NCBI GenBank assembly: GCA_947630185.1
Contig: CANRGT010000005.1
Span: forward strand, 37,428 to 101,427
Reading direction: 5' to 3'
DNA: 64,000 nt
Origin: an uncultured Clostridia bacterium
Lineage (GTDB): Bacteria; Bacillota; Clostridia; TANB77; CAG-508
Every line of letters begins with the position of its first letter. Position 1 is the stretch's first letter. Made by a program: the position numbers and the translations under genes. The notes under the pieces are model-generated. The model ran no database searches. It was not told where the DNA came from and saw nothing but the letters and a program-made list of their open reading frames with translations. This document shows positions 17,742-27,012 of this stretch, in pieces.

Positions 17742-19365
17742 ATGCCAGGAAGAACTTCAAAATATACTAATGAAAAAAATATCAATAGCGAAAAAATATG
17801 GCAGATAGGCTTATACATAAGACTTTCACAAGAAGATAGTGATAATCGGAATAGAAAAGCAAGAAAGTAACAGTATAACAAGTCAAAAAGAATTATTAAA
17901 TCAATTTATAGAAGAACATGATGATTTAGTAGTTTACGATACATATGTAGATGACGGTTTTACTGGAACAGATTTCAATAGGCCAGCATTTCAAAGACTT
18001 TTAGAAGACATAAAAAATGGATACATAAATTGTGTAATTGTAAAAGACTTATCAAGACTTGGAAGAAATTACATAGAAGTAGGAAACTATATAGAGCAGA
18101 TATTTCCTATTTTTAATGTAAGATTTATTGCCATAAATGATAATGTAGATAGTTATAAAAACCCTGCTAGTAACAACACCATTTTGATTCCTTTTAAAAA
18201 TTTAATAAATGATGAATATTGCAGAGATACATCAATAAAAATAAGAAGTGCCTTAAATGGGAGAAAGAAAAAAGGCGAATTTGTTGGGGCTTTTCCTGCA
18301 TATGGCTATATTAAAGACAAAGAAAATCCGCATAAATTAATTGTGGACAAAGAATCAGCAGAAATTGTAAAGAAAATTTTTGAATGGAAAGTAAATGAAG
18401 GAATAGGAAACTTAAAAATATGCCATAGACTAAATAGCATGGGAATTTTAAATCCAACAGGGTATAAAATAAAAGTTTTAAATCAAAAATATCATAATAA
18501 CAGTGATTATACTTGGGGAGTTTCAACTATAAGAAATATTTTAAAAAACGATATTTATATAGGAAATGTTACGCAAGGAAAAAGAAGAGTTAAAAGCTAT
18601 AAACTACATAAGTTAGATAAAGTTCCAGAAGAAGAATGGATTACAGTAGAAAACATGCATGAACCGATTATTGAAAAAGAACTATTTGAAAAAGCTCAAA
18701 ACTTAATGAAAAAAGATACAAGAGTTAGAAAAAATGGCAGTTTAAGTATGTGGGCAGGAATTTTAAAATGTGCTGATTGTAAAAGAGCAATGCATAAAAA
18801 ATATAGCAAAAATAAAAGCGGAAAAGAATACGAATACTATATATGTGGTACATATAGAAAAAAATCTCATGAACTTTGTACCAAACATACAATAAAAAAA
18901 AGTGACTTAGAAAGTGCAGTATTAGAAGTGATTAAATATCATATTATTAAGTTTGTTGACATAGAAAAAATACTAAATGAGTTAGAGTCAAGCGAAAAAA
19001 AGCCTTTAGAAAATAGAAATATAGAAAAACAAAATAATATTCAAATAGAAAAAATAAGGTTAATAAAAAAAGGCTTATACGAAGATTTAAAGGATGGAAT
19101 TATTACAAAAGAAGAATATTTAGAATATAAAGACGACTATGAAAAGCAAATAGAAAATTTAGAGCAAGCAATTATAAATTTAAAAATACAAAGTGTGGAG
19201 GAAAAAAATAAGGAAAACGAAAATGTAAAATGGATAGAAGAATTTAGAAAACAAAAAAATATAATGAGTTTAGATAGAACTATTATAGATGAATTAATTG
19301 AGTACATAGAAGTGCATGAAAATAATAAAATTACTATTAAATTTAAATTTAATAATGAGTATTAA
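17742..19365 (+). CDS. Large serine recombinase (needs +1 shift at 17847)
   Basis: A 540-residue site-specific recombinase after recoding. ATG 17742 has the AACGGAGG ribosome site. Codons 1-35 hold the N-terminal strand and catalytic serine (IGLYIRLSQEDSDN). The frame then reads AAT-CGG and would stop soon after. Skipping the C gives DN-G-IEKQESNSITSQKELL and the rest: DDGFTGTDFNRPAFQRLLEDI, KDLSRLGRNYIEVGNY, the recombinase domain, a zinc ribbon (CADCKRAMHKKY, YICGTYRKK, LCTKH) and a C-terminal coiled coil. Both parts are needed for activity. It lies beside the right end of the element, the usual place, and presumably cuts at the AGGTGCT cores. Confidence 0.88.
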
Positions 19366-19381
19366 GTGTTGTTATAATTAC

Positions 19382-19394
19382 CCAAGCAGGTGCT
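19382..19394 (+). other. Right attachment site (attR-like) of the spoVD element
   Basis: CCAAGCAGGTGCT, the partner of 11985-11997. Bases after it (GTCGGAGCACCAGTAGG) belong to spoVD. Confidence 0.75.
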
Positions 19395-19676
19395 GTCGGA
19401 GCACCAGTAGGAGGTCAGGTTTTATCAGAGGTATTGCCATATTTAGAGCTTCAAAAAGACAATGTTAAAGAGGAGGACCAAAAAAATATTGTTGAAGTTC
19501 CAGAAATAGAAGGAATGACAATAGAGGAAGCTATTAAAGAACTTAAGAAGGTAAACTTAGAAATGCAAATAGAAAATGAAGGAGAATACGATAAGAAAAC
19601 GACAATTGTAAAAGAGCAGTTGCCTAAAAAAGAAATTCGAGTATATGAGGGAACAAAAATTATTGTTAAATATTAA
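19395..19676 (+). CDS. spoVD: SpoVD-type penicillin-binding protein, 3' part
   Basis: Codons from GTC 19395 encode VGAPVGGQVLSEVLPYLEL, the last helix of the class B transpeptidase fold. A linker follows, then one PASTA domain (VPEIEGMTIEEAIKELKKVNLEM... KEIRVYEGTKIIVKY), 93 residues in total. It has no ribosome site or plausible start of its own, so it is expressed only when joined to the 5' part by element excision. The join is exactly in frame. A single C-terminal PASTA domain is typical of SpoVD in Firmicutes. Confidence 0.85.
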   Translation, partial: VGAPVGGQVLSEVLPYLELQKDNVKEEDQKNIVEVPEIEGMTIEEAIKELKKVNLEMQIENEGEYDKKTTIVKEQLPKKEIRVYEGTKIIVKY

Positions 19677-19680
19677 TCTA

Positions 19681-19698
19681 AATGAACGCTACGCTGTG
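19681..19698. repeat. Fragment of the palindromic repeat family
   Basis: TGAACGCTACGCTGTGCAT resembles the end of the family at 3666, 21284 and 51835 (GAACGCTACGC). It is probably a decayed remnant directly after the spoVD stop. Confidence 0.4.
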
Positions 19699-19798
19699 CA
19701 TACAAACTATAATTTTTAACTAAAATAAAAAACACCTATACAAAAAATAATTTTTGTTATATAATGTACTCGTGAAAATGGAGAGATAGGAGAAAAAT

Positions 19799-21286
19799 AT
19801 GGAATTAAAGAGTATTTTAGCGGGTCTTGAAGACTTGAAAATAAAAGGAAATATAGAGAATACTGAAGTTAAAACCATAGTAGATAATTCTGAAAAAATT
19901 AAAGAAGGAGATATGTTTGTTGCAATTGATGGATTTACTGAAGATGGACACAAATATATACCGGACGCAATAAAAAAAGGTGCAAAAGTAATTATGGCAC
20001 AAGCAGACAAAGTAACCAGAGAAATGGTAAAAGATTTGCCAGATGATGTTATATTCATTTTAGCACCAGATACAAGACACGCAGTTTCAATTTGTGCTTG
20101 TAATTTTTATAAAAATCCTTCAAGAAAGTTAAGACTTATTGGTGTAACTGGAACGAAGGGCAAAACTACTACTACATTTATGATAAAATCTTTATTAGAA
20201 AAAGAAGGTTTAAAAGTAGGGCTTATTGGAACAATTTGCACATACATTGGAAATAAAAATTTAGGAGATAATGATAGAACTACACCAGAAGGATTAGAGT
20301 TACAAGAGCTTTTAAGGAAAATGGTAGATGAAGGCTGTGATGTAGCGGTTATGGAGGTATCTTCACAAAGCTTAAAATTAGGTAGAGTAGACGGTTGTGA
20401 ATTTGAAATAGGGGTATTTACTAATTTTGCAAAAGACCATATTAGCCCAAAAGAGCATCCAAGTATGGAAGATTACTTCAATTCAAAAGTTAAATTATTT
20501 AAAATGTGTAAATATGGTTATATAAATTCAGATGATATTTTTGCAAATAAATTGCCAGCACTTGCTCCAAATTGCAAATTTGAAACTTATGGAATTGATA
20601 ATCCAGCAAGTTTGCTTGCAAAAGATATTACTGTAACAAATTCAAATGTAGATTTTAAAGTAAAATTAGGAAATAAAAATCAAAGAGTAAAAACAGGAAT
20701 ACCTGGAAGATTTAGCGTATATAATTCATTAGCAGCAATTAGTGTTGCATCTAGATTTGGCGTTAGTGCAGAAGACATAATAGATGCATTACTTTCTGTT
20801 CGTGTACCAGGAAGAAGCGAGCTTGTAGACAATAAAGCCGAATTAGCAATTATGATAGATTATGCACATACACCAGAAAGTTTGGAAAATATTTTAAAAA
20901 CTGTAAAAACATATACCTTAGGTAAAGTAATATGCGTATTTGGTTGTGGAGGAGATAGAGATACTGGAAAAAGACCTTTAATGGGCGAAATTGCTACTAC
21001 TTTAGCAGATCATACAATTATTACATCTGACAACCCAAGAAGTGAAAAACCAGAAGATATAGTTTCTCAAATTGAAAAAGGTGCTAAAAAAACAAAAGGA
21101 AGCTATGAATGCATTGTAGATAGAAAAGAAGCAATGAAAAAAGCAATAAAAATGGCAAATAAAAAGGACTTAGTGTTAATTGCTGGAAAAGGTCATGAAT
21201 TAACACAAGAAATAAATGGAAAAAAATATCCTTTTGATGAAAGGGAAATTATTAAAGAAATCATAGATGAATCAATTATAATGTAA
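19799..21286 (+). CDS. murE: UDP-MurNAc-tripeptide synthetase
   Basis: A 495-residue cytoplasmic ligase that adds the third residue to the peptidoglycan stem peptide. Visible are the N-terminal substrate-binding domain, the ATP-binding loop GVTGTKGKTTTTF, the carbamoylated-lysine region MEVSSQSLKLGRVDG, and DNPRSEKPEDI. The DNPR motif marks meso-diaminopimelate specificity, as opposed to lysine enzymes. The start at 19799 follows ATAGGAG. It lies 122 bases after spoVD, the usual order in Firmicutes division clusters, and before mraY, with a palindromic repeat in between. Confidence 0.95.
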   Translation: MELKSILAGLEDLKIKGNIENTEVKTIVDNSEKIKEGDMFVAIDGFTEDGHKYIPDAIKKGAKVIMAQADKVTREMVKDLPDDVIFILAPDTRHAVSICACNFYKNPSRKLRLIGVTGTKGKTTTTFMIKSLLEKEGLKVGLIGTICTYIGNKNLGDNDRTTPEGLELQELLRKMVDEGCDVAVMEVSSQSLKLGRVDGCEFEIGVFTNFAKDHISPKEHPSMEDYFNSKVKLFKMCKYGYINSDDIFANKLPALAPNCKFETYGIDNPASLLAKDITVTNSNVDFKVKLGNKNQRVKTGIPGRFSVYNSLAAISVASRFGVSAEDIIDALLSVRVPGRSELVDNKAELAIMIDYAHTPESLENILKTVKTYTLGKVICVFGCGGDRDTGKRPLMGEIATTLADHTIITSDNPRSEKPEDIVSQIEKGAKKTKGSYECIVDRKEAMKKAIKMANKKDLVLIAGKGHELTQEINGKKYPFDEREIIKEIIDESIIM

Positions 21287-21446
21287 AATATAGTAACTTT
21301 GCGTGTGCTTGTTGTCGCAACCTACCTATGTAATAAATTGCTATAAAATAGCAATTTATTACTAACAATATGTTGGTTGCTTCAAACGCACTTCGCTTAC
21401 GCTTCGTTTGGACGCTACGCGCACCACTTAAAGTTACTATATTTTA
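21284..21446. repeat. Structured palindromic repeat, copy 2 of 3
   Basis: Exactly 163 bases, like copy 1, with perfect 17-base inverted ends TAAAATATAGTAACTTT and AAAGTTACTATATTTTA. It is in reverse orientation to copy 1. Inner hairpins are around ATAAATTGCTATAAAATAGCAATTTAT and CAAACGCACTTCGCTT...CGTTTG. Its left end overlaps the murE stop codon. Confidence 0.85.
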
Positions 21447-21516
21447 CAAACAATAATTAAATATATAATATAAAATAAATAATAATTAATAAAGAATGAT
21501 AACGAAGGAGGAAGTA

Positions 21517-22512
21517 ATGGAATTAGAATTTCAAACAAAACTTATTTTTCTTTCATTAGCAGTATGTTTTGCAACTGCAATAATAGTAATTCCAATTTTA
21601 AAAAGATTAAGAGTAGGGCAATTGGAAAGGCAGGAAGGCCCACAATCACATTTAAAAAAACAAGGAACACCTACAATGGGTGGTATTATAATGATTATAA
21701 CAATCTTAGTAGTTAGTGTATTTATGTGTTTAGATTATGGAAAATCTGAAGCACCAGAAGAAAGACAGATTGCTACTAATATGATACCATTTATTGCTTC
21801 AACAATAGGATTTGGAATAATTGGATTAATAGATGATTTAAAAAAATTAATTGGTAGAAACACAGAAGGGTTAAAACCAATGTATAAAATGATAGGCTTA
21901 CTTATAATTTCTGTAGGGTTTGTCATAGGTTTAACACAATTTTTACACATATCAACAGATATTTATATACCATTTTGGGGTAACACTTTAACTCTTCCAA
22001 TTTGGCTCTATATTCCATTTGCAGTTTTAGTAATGCTTGCAACGACAAATGCAATAAACCTAACAGATGGAATAGATGGACTTTCAACAAGTGTTACAAC
22101 AATAATTCTTACCTGTTTAACAGTAATATCAATAATATTTGGAGTAAAAGAAATTACTGTATTTGGAAGTATTTTAATAGGAACTTGCTTAGGCTTTTTG
22201 ATATTTAATCTTCATCCTGCAAAAGTAATGATGGGAGATACAGGCTCACTATTATTAGGAGGAGCTATTGCAAGTATAGCACTTTATTTAAAAATGCCAT
22301 TACTTCTTATAATAATTGCACTTGTTCCAGTAATTGAAACATTGTCAGTTATGTTACAAGTTAGACATTTTAAAAGAACAGGAAAAAGAATATTTAAAAT
22401 GACACCAATACATCACCATTTTGAATTATGTGGTTGGAACGAAAATAAAATAGTATCAGTTTTTAGTGTTATTACATTAGTATGTTGCATGATAGGGCTA
22501 ATGCTAATATAG
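21517..22512 (+). CDS. mraY: Phospho-MurNAc-pentapeptide transferase
   Basis: A 331-residue polytopic membrane enzyme that makes lipid I from UDP-MurNAc-pentapeptide and undecaprenyl phosphate. ATG 21517 follows AAGGAGG; an earlier in-frame ATG at 21496 overlaps that site. Family motifs are complete: GTPTMGGI, the Asp pair in LIDDLKKLIGRNTEGLK, NAINLTDGIDGL, MGDTGSLLLGG and PIHHHFELCGW. The usual next gene, murD, is missing here; ftsW follows after 13 bases with coupled signals. Confidence 0.95.
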   Translation: MELEFQTKLIFLSLAVCFATAIIVIPILKRLRVGQLERQEGPQSHLKKQGTPTMGGIIMIITILVVSVFMCLDYGKSEAPEERQIATNMIPFIASTIGFGIIGLIDDLKKLIGRNTEGLKPMYKMIGLLIISVGFVIGLTQFLHISTDIYIPFWGNTLTLPIWLYIPFAVLVMLATTNAINLTDGIDGLSTSVTTIILTCLTVISIIFGVKEITVFGSILIGTCLGFLIFNLHPAKVMMGDTGSLLLGGAIASIALYLKMPLLLIIIALVPVIETLSVMLQVRHFKRTGKRIFKMTPIHHHFELCGWNENKIVSVFSVITLVCCMIGLMLI

Positions 22513-22525
22513 AAGGAGGATGCTA

Positions 22526-23678
22526 ATGCAAAAGAAAACAAAAAAATTCTCAAATTTTGTAAATAAGCAATTTGATTATGTACTCTGCATAATAGTATTT
22601 ATCTTGTTAGCGTTAGGTGTTGTAATGGTACTTTCAGCTTCTGCACCATCTGCGCTAGCAGAGACAGGAAAAACATATACATATGCAAGTAGACAATTGT
22701 TTTTTTGCATAATAGGAATTATCGCTATGTTTTTTCTTTCAAAAATAGACTATCGTTTTTATAAAAAATACTATTGGGGAATTTATATAATTTCATGTGT
22801 AATATTACTATTTGTTTTAATTCCAGGTTTGGGAATTTCAGCAAATGGTGCAAGAAGATGGGTATACATACCACTAATTGGTCAATTTCAACCATCAGAA
22901 TTTACAAAAATAGGATTAATAATTTTCTATGCAGGATATTTATCAGACCATAAAGACGAGCTTAAAGATTTTTGGAAGGGCTTTGTAAAACCATTTGTTT
23001 TTCTAATTGCACCAATTGGAATTTTATATTTAGTACAAAATCACTTAAGTGCATCATTAATTATTGGAATGATTACATGTGTTATGATGGTTATGGCAGG
23101 TACAAGAATGTTACATTTTATTGCAGTAGGAGGAGTAGCTGCAGGAGCACTTGGAAGTTATCTTGTTTATAAGATTTCATCAGGTTCAGATAGTTTCCGT
23201 ATAGGAAGAATTATATCATTTTTAGACCCATGGCAAGATAAGTTAGGTGATGGCTGGCAGGTTATACAAAGTTTATATGCTATTGGTTCAGGTGGATTTT
23301 TTGGAGTAGGTTTAGGCGAAAGCAAACAAAAATATTTGTACATATCAGAACCACAAAATGACTTTATATTTGCAATTATAGCAGAAGAATTAGGTTTTAT
23401 AGGATGCGTATTTATTATAGGGCTTTTTGCAATGTTGGTTTGGAGAGGAATTTTAATTGCGATGAAGGCACCTGATACATTTGGAAGCTTACTTGCAATA
23501 GGAATTATTAGTTTAGTAGGTTTGCAAGTTCTTTTAAATATTGGAGTTGTTACATCTTCTATTCCAAATACAGGAATACCACTACCATTCTTTAGTTATG
23601 GAGGAAGTGCACTAGTTATATTATTAGCAAGTATGCGGAATTTTGCTGAACATATCAAGGGCAGGAAGCAAAGTATAA
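22526..23678 (+). CDS. ftsW: SEDS glycosyltransferase FtsW/SpoVE (needs +1 shift at 23636)
   Basis: A 383-residue ten-pass membrane peptidoglycan polymerase. ATG 22526 is best placed after AAGGAGG. Motifs include VLSASAPSALAE, GARRW, QPSEFTKIG, and the C-terminal GIPLPFFSYGGSALVILLASM. The frame then meets ATG-CGG at 23636; skipping the C gives GILLNISRAGSKV and a TAA at 23676-23678, the conserved ending of the family. Without the shift, a 41-residue nonsense tail rich in Cys, Asn and Arg runs 86 bases further into murG. The cluster position allows either FtsW or the sporulation paralogue SpoVE; a second SEDS gene (rodA-like) is at 56171. Confidence 0.9.
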
Positions 23679-23696
23679 AAAAAGGGAGGAAATGCA

Positions 23697-24812
23697 ATGC
23701 GAGTAATTGTTGCAGCAGCTGGAACAGGTGGGCATATAAACCCAGGTATTGCAATTGCAAATAAAATAAAAGAAAAAGAGCCAGGTTCAGAAATAATTTT
23801 TATTGGAACAAATAGAGGCTTAGAAAATGACTTAGTTCCAAGAGCAGGTTATAAATTAAAAACAATAAATGCTTATGGATTTGACCGTTCAATTTCATTA
23901 GATAATATAAAGAAAATTTATAAAACATTTCGCTCAATTAAAGAAGCAAAAAAAATTATAGAAGAATTTAAACCAGATGTTATATTAGGAACAGGTGGAT
24001 ATATTTGCGTACCAGTTGGGCTTGCAGCTAAAAAGAAAAATGTGCCAGTGGTATTACATGAAAGCAATGCTTTCCCGGGAATTGCAATCAAACTTCTTTC
24101 AAAAAAAGCAGACAAAATATTATTAGGCTTTGAAGATGCAAAAGCAAGGCTTCCAAAGGCTAAAAAAATTGTTGTAACAGGAACACCAACAAAAGTAAAG
24201 AAAATAAATATTTCAAAAGAGAAAAAACAAGAAATTTTAAATGAAAATAGATTAAATGACCAAAAACCAATAGTGCTATTTTTTGGTGGAAGCCAAGGAG
24301 CACAAAGCATAAACAATAGCTTAATAGAAATAATAGTAAATAAGAAAAATGAAAATTATCAAATTATGTGGGCAGCAGGACCTGCACAATATGAAGAAAT
24401 AAAAAATAATTTAAAAGAAAAACATAATTTAGAAATAGATAAAATTCCAAATGTAAAAATCATGCCATACATTTATAACATGGAAGAAATGATGAACATA
24501 GTAGATTTAGTGGTTTGTAGAAGCGGTGCAATGACTATTACAGAAATTGCAAATGTTGGAAAACCTGCAATATTTATACCATTTCCTTTTGCAACAGAAA
24601 ATCATCAAGAATATAATGCAAGAGTATTAGAAAAAGTAGGCTCTGCAAAAATTATCTTAGATAAAAACTTAACTTCTAATGTTTTAAATGATGAGATTCA
24701 AAATATGGTAAAAGATAGAGAAAAGCTAAACAAAATGGGAGAAAATGCTCATAAAGTTTCAATAAAAGATGTTGAAGAAAAAATTTATAATGAAATAAAA
24801 GTCGAAATTTGA
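23697..24812 (+). CDS. murG: UDP-GlcNAc:lipid I N-acetylglucosaminyltransferase
   Basis: A 371-residue membrane-associated GT28 enzyme that converts lipid I to lipid II. Motifs are AAAGTGGHINPGIAIA at the N-terminus, GTGGYICVPVGLAAK, HESNAFPGIA, FFGGSQGAQSIN, and the UDP-GlcNAc site VCRSGAMTITEIANVGKPAIFIPFP with ENHQEYNA. AGGGAGG precedes the start. The gap to the recoded ftsW stop is 18 bases, which argues that the recoded stop is the real one. It is the last gene of the cluster. Confidence 0.95.
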   Translation: MRVIVAAAGTGGHINPGIAIANKIKEKEPGSEIIFIGTNRGLENDLVPRAGYKLKTINAYGFDRSISLDNIKKIYKTFRSIKEAKKIIEEFKPDVILGTGGYICVPVGLAAKKKNVPVVLHESNAFPGIAIKLLSKKADKILLGFEDAKARLPKAKKIVVTGTPTKVKKINISKEKKQEILNENRLNDQKPIVLFFGGSQGAQSINNSLIEIIVNKKNENYQIMWAAGPAQYEEIKNNLKEKHNLEIDKIPNVKIMPYIYNMEEMMNIVDLVVCRSGAMTITEIANVGKPAIFIPFPFATENHQEYNARVLEKVGSAKIILDKNLTSNVLNDEIQNMVKDREKLNKMGENAHKVSIKDVEEKIYNEIKVEI

Positions 24813-24825
24813 CGCACGAAAGCAC

Positions 24826-24854
24826 TTGCTTTTTTAGGAAAAATATGGTAAAAT
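24826..24854 (+). promoter_or_regulatory. Promoter of the DUF6514-like gene
   Basis: TTGCTT (24826-24831) and TAAAAT (24849-24854), spacer 17, 32 bases before the start codon. Confidence 0.55.
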
Positions 24855-24886
24855 CAAACTTACACTTATGAAGAAAGGGGAATATC

Positions 24887-25186
24887 ATGTTTAGCTTTAA
24901 CAAAATTTACGGTGAAACTACTATTCAGAAGGAAACAAAAGATTATGACAAAGACGGGATTATTAATTTAAAGTACTACAAAACAAAAGCCAAAAACGAC
25001 AAGGACAAAATATATGGAGTAGGAGTTATAAGAACAGAAATTGTTAATAATGAATTTAACCAAGAAAAGCAAGAAATTAATAATATATGCAAGCAAAAAG
25101 ATGAAGTTGAAAGTTTGTTAGAAATGTTACTACAAAATAAAGTAACACCAGTTGACTTAAAATATGTGTTAGAAGATATAGAGTAG
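24887..25186 (+). CDS. DUF6514-like small protein
   Basis: A 99-residue soluble protein with an AAAGGGG ribosome site and its own promoter. The layout (an N-terminal strand region, IYGVGVIRTE, then a helical KDEVESLLEMLLQNKVTPVDLKYVLEDIE) resembles the DUF6514 family of Clostridia, whose function is unknown. The C-terminal VTPVDLKYVLED is the most family-like stretch. No membrane segment or cofactor motif is seen. Confidence 0.5.
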   Translation: MFSFNKIYGETTIQKETKDYDKDGIINLKYYKTKAKNDKDKIYGVGVIRTEIVNNEFNQEKQEINNICKQKDEVESLLEMLLQNKVTPVDLKYVLEDIE

Positions 25187-25749
25187 AAAAATATATTAAA
25201 GTATATTGCGTAAAAATAAAATACAAAGTGAAAAATATAAAAAATTAAAGTTCATAAAAGTATAAAAATAGTAGTTAAAAATTTTAAATTCACAATAAGT
25301 GATGAAGGAACATTTACTTTTAGTTTTATATAATTAAAAGCCAATGTTCTTTTTACATATCAAATATATATTTATATCCATAAGTAGCTTTTTTGTATCT
25401 GTAAAAAAATGTAAAATTATGTCGAAAAGTTTTTATTGCAATCTAGCCATTTTTATGATTTAATAATATAAATTGCAGTTGCGCAATAAAATGTTTATTT
25501 TTAATATTTTATTATATATTTAAGTTTATTTAAAACTAATTTTAACTTATTTTAGATTTAAAAAAATTTATTTTTCTATATTTAATTAAAAAAATTAAAT
25601 TTAAAATCTTAAAAATTTATTCTTAAAAGAAAAATCCAAGGAAAATTTAAAAAGTAAAAATAATTTGAAGGGAGGATAGTTTCAATTTTACCAATAATGT
25701 TGATAAAATAAATATTTCTATGATAAAATAAAGAAAGGAAAAAACTTAA
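25187..25749. other. Non-coding A/T-rich region
   Basis: 563 bases without a supportable gene. It contains one copy of a repeated hairpin (25301-25352) and, before the nuclease gene, A/T-rich sequence with an AAGAAAGGAAA ribosome site. Confidence 0.6.
25301..25352. repeat. Hairpin repeat flanking the nuclease gene, left copy
   Basis: GATGAAGGAACATTTACTTTT (25301-25321) is repeated exactly at 26708-26728. GAACATT (25308-25314) pairs with AATGTTC (25343-25349). Confidence 0.75.
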
Positions 25750-26642
25750 ATGGAACAAAAAGTAGAATTATTACCACTAACAAATGATTATGTATTTAAA
25801 AGAGTATTTACAAAAGACGGAGAAGAAGATTTATTAAAAGACTTATTATCAGCAATATTAAATATAGAGATAAAAGAAATAGAAATAAAAAATCCAGAAA
25901 TGACAAAAGAAAGTAAAGAAGCAAAACGAGAAGTATTAGATATAAGAGCAAAAGTAAATAATAATAGTATAATAGATATAGAAATGCAGGTAAGAAACTA
26001 TTATGATATAGACAGAAGGTCAATAGGCTATTTAACAAAAATGTATTCAGACCAACTAAAAGTAGGAGATGCATACGAAAAACCACTAAAAACAATATCA
26101 ATAAACATATTAAACTTTAACTTTTTCAAAAGAAATGCATACCATTCAATAGCAAGAATAAAATTTGAAAAAGATGAGAAAGAAAAATATGTAGATATGG
26201 AATATGATAAAGAGGACGAATATGTAACAGAAGATTTAGAAGTACATTACATAGAATTACCAAAGTTTATAAAGAAAAATCCGGGGGTAAAAACGAAACT
26301 AGAACAATGGTTATGGCTAATTTGCGGAGAAGAAGGGGGAAAAGTAGAAATGGCGAAGGAAGAAAATGAAAAAGTAAAAGAAGCATCAGAAGTACTAGAA
26401 AGAATGAGTATGAGTTATGAAGAAAGATGGTTATATGACCAAAGAATGTTAAGAAAAATGGATGAAATGAGCCTAAAAGAGCATGCAAAGCAAGAACGGA
26501 TTAGAAGAACGGTGCAAAAAAAGAAAAACTAGAAACAGTAAAGAGATTATTAAAACAAGGAATTGAAATAGATATTATTGTAAAAGCAACAGATTTAACA
26601 AAAGAAGAAATTATTGAGATTTCAAAAAATATGAAACCTTAA
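25750..26642 (+). CDS. Rpn-family PD-(D/E)XK nuclease / putative transposase (two +1 shifts)
   Basis: A 296-residue protein after recoding. The N-terminus LTNDYVFKRVFTKDGEEDLLKDLL and the nuclease core (LDIRAKV... IIDIEMQVRNYYD, giving the D and ExQ residues) identify the Rpn / recombination-promoting nuclease group. At 26497 the frame reads GAA-CGG and at 26510 GAA-CGG again. Skipping both C residues gives EQAK-type sequence KQEGLEEGAKKEKLETVKRL and then the family's C-terminal degron-like helix (DLTKEEIIEISKNMKP), ending with TAA at 26640-26642. Without recoding it ends at 26532. Such genes are usually multicopy and mobile. Hairpin repeats with an identical 21-base stretch flank this one. 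Confidence 0.85.
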
Positions 26643-27012
26643 ATAGTGAAAAAATGTAAACTTAGAAATAGTTTGAACTATAAAATTTAAGATGAATATA
26701 AAGAAAAGATGAAGGAACATTTACTTTTCGGTAGTATATACTAAAAAGAAAATGTTCTTATTTCATATTATAAATGATTAAAAGTTAAATATAATTTGTA
26801 TTATAAAATTAATATTATGAATTAGTCGAAAATAAAAATAAAAAAAGCTTGCAAAATAAATAAAATTAAGCTATTATACTATATAGTCTAAACTTAGAAA
26901 GGAGAGTATAGTGCAATTAACCCTAATTTAATTATAACTTAAATTTTAATCTATATTTATAATTTATAGTTTAATTTAGGTCTATTTTAGAATTGCATTA
27001 TATAAAAAGATT
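26643..27012. other. Non-coding region with topA leader
   Basis: 370 bases with the right hairpin repeat (26708-26757). From 26898 there is AAAGGAG followed eight bases later by GTG and a six-codon frame (MQLTLI), then an inverted pair TGCAATT (26912-26918) and AATTGCA (26991-26997) enclosing A/T-rich sequence, ending just before topA. Confidence 0.5.
26708..26757. repeat. Hairpin repeat flanking the nuclease gene, right copy
   Basis: Exact 21-base repeat of 25301-25321. GAACATT (26715-26721) pairs with AATGTTC (26751-26757). The loop differs from the left copy. Confidence 0.75.

Larger units (their letters stand above)
11991..19387. mobile_element. 7.4-kb serine-recombinase element interrupting spoVD (skin-like)
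   Basis: Bounded by directly repeated AGGTGCT cores at 11991-11997 and 19388-19394, about 7,397 bases apart. Removing one unit joins codon GCT (11995-11997) to GTC (19395-19397), giving GGHQGGA-VGAPVGGQVLSE, the normal sequence of this PBP family. Contents: a beta-lactamase-fold protein, sortase B, an SPKTG surface protein, a GH73-type glucosaminidase, a small TnpW-like protein and a large serine recombinase next to the right end. The closed circle would carry the near-perfect palindrome ACCCAAGCAGGTGCTTAGGT centred on GG, as expected for a serine-recombinase attP. Sporulation-gene interruption with exact excision is known for skin elements; regulated excision here is inference. Confidence 0.88.

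Noticed and set aside
17847..17849. An alternative recombinase start at GTG 17839, avoiding the frameshift
   Set aside because: That start lacks a ribosome site and would remove the catalytic serine. The upstream frame has AACGGAGG and encodes the conserved N-terminal strand.
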